A DNA stretch of 64,000 bases from Sepiola atlantica (lineage: Eukaryota; Mollusca; Cephalopoda; Sepiida; Sepiolidae). A program made the position numbers and the translations under genes. Each line of letters starts with the position of its first letter. Position 1 is the stretch's first letter. Below, one piece after another: positions 56,816 through 64,000 of this stretch. Below the pieces are notes generated by a model. That model was not told where the DNA came from, made no database searches, and saw nothing but the letters and a program-made list of their open reading frames with translations. Location of the stretch: NCBI GenBank assembly GCA_963556195.1, contig OY744522.1, forward strand, positions 34,269,443-34,333,442. The letters run 5' to 3'.

Positions 56816-59650
56816 GGGTTAGCTAAATATATCTTCTTGGTACCTTGATTATATAATTAATATAAAGTTATCTGATCAGATATTGTGTAGGTGTGTGTGT
56901 GTGTGTGTGTGTGTGTAAATAAAAATAATGTGATTTGTAAAAATCAATAAATTTATTTAAAATACAGAAATATTTATTACAGTGATATTGTAAAAGATAA
57001 ATAATAAAACCTTCTCAAGGAACGCCGGGTAGGTAGAGCTAGTGAATCATAAGTCGGAATGTTTTATGATCACTTGATGTAAATGATTTTGGAATGGAGC
57101 TAATTTTGATGAGGAGCTTAAAGTTCCAGAAATGTTATTGTGATATCAATTTGGGCTATTTTTTTTTATGATTTAGAAATGCTACATTTTTCAAACAAAT
57201 GAAAGTCATTTTTAATTCAACACAAACCATTTGTATATTAATAGTTTCATTCATGAATTGTGGAGGATGCAATAAGTTTTAGACACAATAAGTAAAATTT
57301 TAAAAATTAAAAAAAGCCGATCCAAACTCTTGCAAAAACTGTTAACTCTTCCTAAATAAGTACATAAAAAAAAAATCCAACTCATGACCTTAAAGTCGGT
57401 TTTAAAATAGACTTCTGAGAAAAAAATTGCTTAGACCCCCCAAAGCATCAAAATAAATTTAATTTCATTCAATCTTACTACACCAAAGTCGTCTACTGTC
57501 AGAAGAAGGGTTGTCTAGTGGCTCTTTTAAGATCTCAAGACCTCCACGTACATCCAGTAAGTTATATTGGATTCTACTCTTGTGGAAATTGGTTCGCAAA
57601 GAGCACTGCGAATACAATCAATTTGACAATTTATCTTATTCGTTTCTTAATTGCCCCGACCAGATAAATAATTATGATCTTCAATCAACCAACTTTCATT
57701 AGGCTTTCTCGTCTAAAGTTGATTATGATGACAAACCCCAAAGGAGGATCCATGCAGCATTTACACTTGTCTTCGACTAATTGCTTTAAATCTAACTATA
57801 CAAAGCTCTTGCCTAATATGTGGCACGGCTCGTTAAAGCATAATACGTAAGTGTGCAAATTACGTTAACTTTTTTAATATCGTTATTTCAACAGAGAACT
57901 TAATCCTCTATAATCTGTCCATTTCAAAATTTATATGTATAAATAGCTATTCATTTTTGTATAAAACTAAGAGAAGTAACTCCATATATATTCAAGCGAA
58001 TGCACGCAGCAGCAGCTGACTGAAGTATTAGTATTGTAGTAATGTAAACAAGATGACAGCTGAGTCTCTTTTCTTTAAGTGAATTTAATAATAAAAATTA
58101 TAAGTGGAAACCAATTTTGTTTGGTTTCACAATGTTTACAAAAGATGTTTTTTTTTGTACATAGAGTAAATTCTCTATTCAAATATGTATACGTAATTTG
58201 TAGTTGAAAAATATGTCTATGTTGCTATGTGTATCTATCTCTTTGTCAAACGAAATCATACAGCAGCAGCTAACTTGAAGTATTAGTATTGTTTGTAAAT
58301 AAGATAATAGATTTTTTTCCAGTGACTTAAATTACAAATGTTGTTGAAAATAAATGAAAAAGCATGTCACTTATTTTGTTTTTTTGCCATGGGCACATTA
58401 GCATTGGTATAATAGACACGTCACTTTCTTACAAGTAATAATGGTGGGTAATGCATGAAGCACTGGCGAGCACTCAAAGCTATAAGCCTTGCACCAGATG
58501 TATGCAGATGCATAGCAAAACATTAAACAATATGTGATGTTTTGCTGAAGTCAATTTTCCAATGTCGCTTCTTGGAAAAGTAACTTAAATTGGTGAAACA
58601 CTGAAACCTAAATATCAAATTTTATGCAAGTGAAAAGAAAAATTGGTGCTTGTACACAGTTTCGACCAGACAGAAAAATTGGAAAAATTATTTATGTGTG
58701 AAAACAATATTATGTACTTACTCACTGGTATTTTATTGTTCAATGTTGAAAAAATTAGGAAAAATTATCCAGTAGAACTTTAATTACAAATATTTTTACA
58801 TTTTCCGTATCGTACAAGTCACTTCGATGACTATGTCTCCATTTGCTACCGTTCGACAGAAGTCAAGGGCAGATAATTTGCAAGGGCAGGTAATCATGCA
58901 AAAGGTTAAACAAGCTAGGTAGTCTCTTACACGAAATTGCGGAAAGATACCCAGTTTCAATTTAATTACTTTAATTTTATTTACTTTCACATTAAATATA
59001 GTCTTTACAATAAATTATGTTTTTATCAATGTACTTGTTTTTTTTAGTTTTTTTGTTTTTTAAATGAGTATTATCTGCAATTTAATTAATGCATGTTATT
59101 TTTTTAATACAGAATTTTTAAATTTTATTTATAATTTAATTCATATATAAGTCAATTTTCTTTAATGTCAGCCTGGCTGATGTTTTTTGGGGCAAAACAA
59201 CCTTTTTTTCGAGGGGCACAAATGAATTGCTGCAACAACGTTAGTTTTCCAACAAGCGATAGTTAACTCTTATGAACCAGACTCAACAACTGCAGGTCAT
59301 TGTTGAATTTCAATAATAGAAATGTCATTTTTGACAGTCAGCAAAAAGAAAATATTTATCTACTAATATAAAAAAAATTAAGTTGGAAAAAAAATATTTC
59401 TAATTTAGTCACTTTTTTGAAAGGGTCCAAATGCTGTGAAATATAAGAAATGTAGATGATCATTTCATATAGGAAAAGTACTGATAAAACAATTTTTCAA
59501 CAAAAAATATTCTGCTTAAAAACAAAATTAAATTTGTAAAGCTGTTCAAACATTTTACTTCTACAAATTTTGATTAATAAATTTTGTTACTAAAACTTTT
59601 CTATTTAAATTAACTTAGAAAAATCCAGTTGTCATCTGCTTTTTGTTTAT
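56816..59650. other. AT-rich intron DNA; weak duplication at 58 kb
   Basis: A (GT)n run lies at 56890-56917. Related blocks at about 57995-58110 and 58255-58360 share CAGCAGCAGCT, GAAGTATTAGTATTGT and GTAAA.AAGAT. No gene is seen. Confidence 0.5.
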
Positions 59651-59651
59651 G

Positions 59652-59694
<43 letters not shown>

Positions 59695-59919
59695 AGTAAA
59701 CTGTATTATTAATACTGCTAATGGATAGAGCTACATGAATTACATCCCTTTGGTTTAGTGCATGCATATTGTCAGCATCATATTCGTATTAACAAACTAA
59801 GTGAGAAACAAGCAGTATCAATATAAATTTTTAAGACCTGGTGCAGTAAAATATTGTCCCATTTTCATGAAAAATTAGGTGAATTCTAAAACGCTATATA
59901 AATGATGGGTTCACTGTAT

Positions 59920-60660
59920 TCTTCTGTTATAGCGAAACATCCTACGTCTGCATTCAGTATTTCTTCAATTGTAGGCATTTTGTCATTTTCTTTGTGAGAA
60001 TCCTTGGCTTCCTTAGTTGCTTGCCCGATCTCAGCATTCACAGTCGTGCATTTCGGAGATCTACCTACTGCTTATTATAAAACAGAAGTGTTTGAGTGAT
60101 CTCTAGTGGGCAGTATTTGCTGGAATCCATTACTTTGAAGCAGGTGTTTCTTTGGGAATCCATAGCAGATGACCAAACTGACCACTGGAGCTGCCCACAC
60201 CTGCTGATAGTGTAATGTTGTTGCAAATTTGGTATGCCTTGTTGGTGATTAGGATTTTTTCACCATCTGCATCCAGTGATGTTTCTTAGATGTTTGTCAT
60301 GGCAGACATCAAGTTTATCCATAGCTGCATCAACTGTTGCAATTATATATCAGCAGAGATGCATATGTTGCATCTTGTAGACGCAGTCTCCTTATTAGGG
60401 GAATCTTTGATTCGTGAGCCCATATTTTTTCAGAAATTCTGGAAAGTAATCCGGCTCGTTACATAACATGTGATGTGAAAGGAGCCACAACGTATTGATT
60501 CAATAATCTTCCACTACCTCTGGTATCCATTTCTTCTAAAGCAGGTCTCAGTTTCACTTAAATTCTCTACGTCTGCGAGACATACATGGGAGAACCGTTT
60601 TATCACCATTAGTGGATAGGCACCTCTTGATGTTTCTGTAGCTCCCCATGGAGTAGTCAC
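59920..60660 (-). pseudogene. Probable LINE C-terminal remnant, very degenerate
   Basis: On the - strand, about 60330-60060 resembles the tail of a LINE ORF2. There is a DKHLRNITGCRW-like segment, then LQWS.HLLW with a following PKETPAS, the pattern of LRxILGIRW ... LRWxGHVxRM. No continuous frame exists and the upstream part (to 60660) is unassigned. Confidence 0.4.
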
Positions 60661-61081
60661 CTCTTTTTAAGTGTCTTATCACTATAAATATAGCTAATAA
60701 AAGCAGGGGGGGGGGGGGATTCATTTGAGCAAATCATTTCCAAAGATCATTCAATTAATATTCATCAGAGGAGTAAGATTAGAATTTATGCTGACAATTG
60801 AACATAACTTTAAACATCTGTAGAAATGCTGACAATTTTCATGAAAGATTCAGAGAATGAAGAAATTCCTGTTGTTTATTCAATGACAGTTGTCGACTAG
60901 AAATCTAATTTGCCTGCAAAACTTTTGTGAAATGAAAAGGTGATCGAGCATAACTACAGATTTTAAAGCAATCGGTGCAAATTAGACTAGGTTAAAATCT
61001 CAATTAAAAAAAAAAATTGAATCACGTCATTAAGCATTAAATGAATCGCAGGAAATGGAAATAGAATCTAGAATAACGTAC

Positions 61082-61189
61082 CTCTTCCAATGGAGTCATA
61101 GATGCACTTTCTCCTCCGTAATATTTGTTGCGATCCATATGCAACACCTTCTTGCCAACCACAGATAACATACCACTGAGGATACATTC
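61082..61189 (-). CDS. Gdi: GDI coding exon 2 (about residues 16-51)
   Basis: The acceptor CCAG precedes GAA at 61189 and the donor GTACGT starts at 61081; the length is 108 nt, phase 0 on both sides. It encodes [20 protein letters not shown] then [16 protein letters not shown]. This is sequence-conserved region 1 of the GDI/REP family, including the Tyr-Tyr-Gly-Gly-Glu segment near the Rab-binding platform. The upstream exon with the start Met and the first half of the dinucleotide-fold-like motif is not seen between here and the window end. Confidence 0.95.
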
Positions 61190-61533
61190 CTGGAAAAAGA
61201 AAACATTTGTTACATTTTAAAACCGTTTGTTTCATTTTGATTAAAATAAAACTTCAAAATCTCCATAAAACATAAAATGTGCCGTTTTGTTAACTCATAA
61301 TTTAAAATTGCTCATAATTTAAAGTAAAAGAAAGTTGTGTTAAAACAAAAGTAAACTTTGGAGAGAAAGGGACTATTTATTAATTAATTTATTAAATTAG
61401 ACTGAATATGCATAAAAATGTTCAAATGATAGCATTAAAATTAATATGGTAGATCTGTCCGACTAAAATTATAAAATTAAAAACACTGAAAGATTTAATC
61501 GTTAATAGATTATATAAAAAACAAAATATAATA

Positions 61534-61988
61534 TACAGTGGACCCTCGCTATTCATGGGCTCACCATTCGCAATTTCACAAATTCGTGGATTTTAAGCAT
61601 AAGCATTGACTTAACATTTTCTTCATAAATTCAGTAGAACTTACAAATAGGATAATCATTTAAGTTTATACAAAAAATTAAAAAAAAAACGCTAATTATT
61701 CTGTTGGATTCATATTAAATGCGGCTCGTATAAAAGCATTGGTAATCCAGTTTTTCACGAATTTTATTAGATACTGAAATATTAAAAAAAAAAAAAAAAA
61801 ATTAAAAATCAACCAGAAAGGGCTAATTTACACTAATTTGGTGGCTTTCATGAAAAAAAAAAAAAAAAAACCAACAAAAAACATTGCTAGTGTACAAAGA
61901 CCTGATTATTAGTTAACTTTGAGTCATCAAAATCTATTTGCGGGTGTGTCTGGAACGTAACCCCTGCGAATAGCGGGGGCATATTGTA
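61534..61988. mobile_element. Tigger/pogo-like MITE, about 451 bp
   Basis: It begins CAGTGGACCCTCGCTATTC at 61536 and ends GAATAGCGGGGGCATATTG at 61986, imperfect inverted termini of about 24 bp. TA flanks both ends. The ends resemble the CAGTGG...CTCGC...ATTCGCG type of pogo/Tigger elements. No transposase ORF; the interior is AT-rich. Confidence 0.8.
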
Positions 61989-62199
61989 TATAAAAAGCAA
62001 CAAAAAACACAGAAAGAACAAAATCTTCAGTTGTTTTTAAATGTTTTTAAATATAAAGGCAAAAAAGATGCAATAACAAGTTGAATATTGTTGGTCTACT
62101 TTATATATTTACAATTTTCAATAAAATAAAATGCAAACTTAAAAAATTTATTAAATTTTGGATAAAATCTTAACATGCTATTACTTAGTCCACTTTGGA

Positions 62200-62693
62200 C
62201 TCAGAAAACCACCCCCTCCCTAAATTCCCATTGCAGACCGAAGCCACACTTGATAACCTGGTCATCACCCCCATCCCAGGTCAGAGACATAAAAAAACCT
62301 TGATACTTCTAAAGCTTGTGGGCCTGAGTTTATACCTGTAATAGTAATGAAGAAATTCTCTGCTGAACTGGCTCCTGTCTTCTCCAAACTTTACAACAAA
62401 TGCCTAGCTTAATCTTGTTTCCCCGATAGCTGGAAAATTGCCTCTGTGGTACCAGTCTTCAAGAATTCTGGAGATAGAACTGACTCTCAGAAAGAACTGA
62501 CTCTCAGAATTATCGCCCCATCAGTCTACTCCCGCTCTTCGCTAAAATCTTTGAATCCAAGCGACAATCCAGCACTTAGTTAATGCTAAACTTCTTTCTG
62601 ACTGCCAGTATGGATTTAGACAAGCACGGTCTACTGCAGACATCCTAACGGTCATCTCTGAACGTATGTATCATACACTGGACAGTGGTTGAA
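62200..62693 (+). pseudogene. CR1/Jockey-like LINE fragment, + orientation arm
   Basis: It reads KKFSAELAPVFSKLYNKCLA, SCFPDSWKIASVVPVFKNSG and the degenerate RT entry (IAPSVYSRSS, the remnant of YRPISLL). A 17-bp direct duplication (GAACTGACTCTCAGAA twice near 62478-62512) breaks the frame. The same coding segment is present in reverse orientation at 63140-63400. Ends at about 62693, where the opposite-strand copy starts. Confidence 0.85.
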
Positions 62694-64000
62694 GATGTTT
62701 TTTGTAGTTGTTGAATGAAAGGAGCTTTATCTTAGCAGCATTAAATGTTACCATCCATTTATGACCTCATTCCACTACAGACTGGAGGTCACTTTCTAAG
62801 GATTCAGCCATTGTCTTGGATATGTGCGCGTCTATTTTACCCACATGACGAGAGTAGAGCGTGATGTCGTCAGCAAATATACCCATCTCGGACACAATGT
62901 CATCAGGGAGGTAGTTTATGAAAATCAGGAACAATAAAGGTCCAAGGATCAATCTCTGGAATATACCTGCATTTATGTCATGTTTCGATAAACGGCTATC
63001 AAGGACAACCTGGATCTTTCTTTTGGTTAGGAAGGATCTAATTATATTAAATATTTGCCCAGTAATACCGTATGAGCGTATTTTTAGAAGCCCTTTATGC
63101 CAAGCGCTACTGCCCTAGCTTCACCTGCCTTGTCGAGTGTATGATATATGCATTCAGAGATGACCGTTAGGATATCCGCAATAGATCGTGCTTGTCTAAA
63201 TCTATACTGGCAATAAGAAAGAAGTTTAGCATTAACAAGGTGACGGACTATCGCTAGATTGATTTAGGTTTCAAAAATTTTAGCGAAGAGCGGGAGTAGA
63301 CTGATGGGGCGATAATTCTGAGAGTCAGTTCTATCTCCAGAATTCTTGAAGACTGGTACCACAGAGGCAATTTTCCAGCTATCAGGAAAGCAAGATTCAA
63401 CAAGGCATTTGTTGTAGAGTTTAGAGAGGACAGGGGGTCATTGGATTTTTTTTATTACTATTACTGGTATAATATCAGGCTCACATGCTTTGGAGGTGTC
63501 ATGGTTTTTTATGATGTCCCGAACATGAGATGGGGTAATAGTCATGTCATCAAGTGTGTCTGCAATGGGAAATTTCGGAGAGAGTGGTTTGTGGAGTCCA
63601 AAGTGAAGTTTGAGGTGAAACGCTGGGCAAGTATATCAGCCTTGTCAGTTGCTGTGCAAACAACATCATTGTGGTTCGATAGCGGCGGAATTGTTGATTT
63701 CCCAGAAATCGTGAGTACCTTGTTTCTGTGACTCAATGTGTTTTCTGGTAACCTTTGTATACCTTCTCTTTGCTTCATCTATTACAGTCTCACAACGATT
63801 TCTTGACGCTATAAGTTTCTTTCTATTTGTAGTTGACTTGTGATGGTTGAATTGTCAGAATACTTGCTGCCTCTGAGCAATAGCAGCTGCACAATTCGAG
63901 GTGAACCATTTTGGTGAGTGGGGCTTGCGGTAGAATTTTCGCATGGAGACATGCTTCAATGCCTGCTTTGACCTATTCGGTTAACTCATTTGCATACTGA
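62694..64000 (-). pseudogene. CR1/Jockey-like LINE fragment, - orientation arm, runs off window
   Basis: On the - strand from the window end inward: FHTLDKAG-type and linker segments, VVPVFKNSGDRTDSQNYRPI at about 63365, QARSIADILTVISE at about 63190, and LILGPLLFLIFINYLPDDIV with GIFADDITLYSRH, the catalytic FADD box, at about 62860-62945. It ends with FNAAKIKLLSFNNYKK at about 62700. One or two frameshifts. Same family as 8880-9521 and 31491-31920. The part 3' of the RT core is missing at the junction near 62693. Confidence 0.88.

Larger units (their letters stand above)
22611..61189 (-). other. Gdi: Rab GDP-dissociation inhibitor (GDI) gene, ten of about eleven coding exons
   Basis: GDI is a cytosolic protein that extracts prenylated, GDP-bound Rab GTPases from membranes and recycles them in vesicle traffic. 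Ten - strand exons, joined in order 61189-61082, 35501-35405, 35255-35121, 34617-34419, 32908-32777, 30598-30430, 28821-28719, 27811-27667, 26387-26333 and 22751-22611, give 427 codons plus stop. Every intron is GT-AG and all split codons complete sensibly. With the missing 15-residue first exon, the protein would be about 442 residues, against 447 in mammals. Most metazoan invertebrates have one GDI gene, so this is probably the only copy. Introns total about 37 kb; the largest (61081-35502, 25.6 kb) holds most of the transposons. No frameshift or premature stop was found, so the gene looks functional. Confidence 0.95.
61190..64000 (-). other. Gdi: GDI first intron (partial) with a Tigger-like MITE and inverted LINE
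   Basis: This follows the acceptor of GDI exon 2. I found no first coding exon here; it should lie beyond 64000. The repeats are listed separately. Confidence 0.7.

Noticed and set aside
61190..64000. GDI first coding exon (start Met) at the right edge
   Set aside because: I searched the reverse strand for the expected dinucleotide-fold start and GTGLT segment followed by a donor and did not find it.

Overview
The window looks like an AT-rich, intron-rich metazoan genome. It carries the 3' end of one gene on the + strand and almost all of a second gene on the - strand. The rest is transposable-element debris and tandem repeats. I infer a mollusc, most likely an octopus-like cephalopod. The reasons are very long introns, abundant (TA)n/(CA)n microsatellites, and the mix of mariner, RTE-like, CR1/Jockey-like and Ty3/gypsy-like remnants. 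The species is inference; the two gene identities rest on extended protein similarity to families I recall.

The two host genes converge. At the left, 4549-5489 (+) is the terminal coding exon of a sodium/phosphate cotransporter of the SLC34 (NaPi-II) family; bases 1-4548 are its last intron. On the - strand, ten coding exons between 61189 and 22611 encode Rab GDP-dissociation inhibitor (GDI) from about residue 16 to the stop. Only the first exon (about 15 residues) is missing, and it probably lies past the right edge. All GDI splice junctions are GT-AG and every phase matches. About 17 kb of repeat-rich DNA separates the two stop codons.

From left to right the repeats are: antisense Ty3/gypsy pieces (1.1-1.9 and 7.5-8.8 kb); a 342-bp GC-rich insert with an 18-bp target duplication (2.7-3.1 kb); an interstitial TTAGGG-like patch (3.8 kb); nested hairpins with (TA)n (5.6-6.1 kb); a 29-bp minisatellite (6.9-7.5 kb); a CR1-like LINE end (8.9-9.5 kb); a foldback element (10.5 kb); an APE-type LINE with endonuclease and RT remnants (12.3-14.4 kb); and a Tc1-like deletion derivative (16.7-17.6 kb). 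Inside the GDI introns are further LINE pieces, a 19-bp array and several TIR elements.

The most structured region is the 25.6-kb GDI intron 35502-61081. An old Ty3/gypsy-like element (35821-45649) has been broken by two insertions. One is a young non-autonomous LTR element (36872-40174) with 829-bp LTRs that look identical, a CTAT target duplication, and an interior that is largely a 34/35-bp and 52-bp minisatellite. The other is a TIR element (40909-43340, target duplication TTTAAAG) whose shorter sister lies in another GDI intron (33416-34170). Downstream in the same intron are an RTE-like LINE carrying its own foldback insertion, a mariner remnant, a 127-bp tandem repeat, and a 25 x 60-bp array that reads open on both strands.

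I see no operon-like system, CRISPR array, tRNA or rRNA gene. The strongest candidates for something undescribed are the minisatellite-filled LTR element, the 60-bp array, and the TAGCAATAC-ended TIR family.
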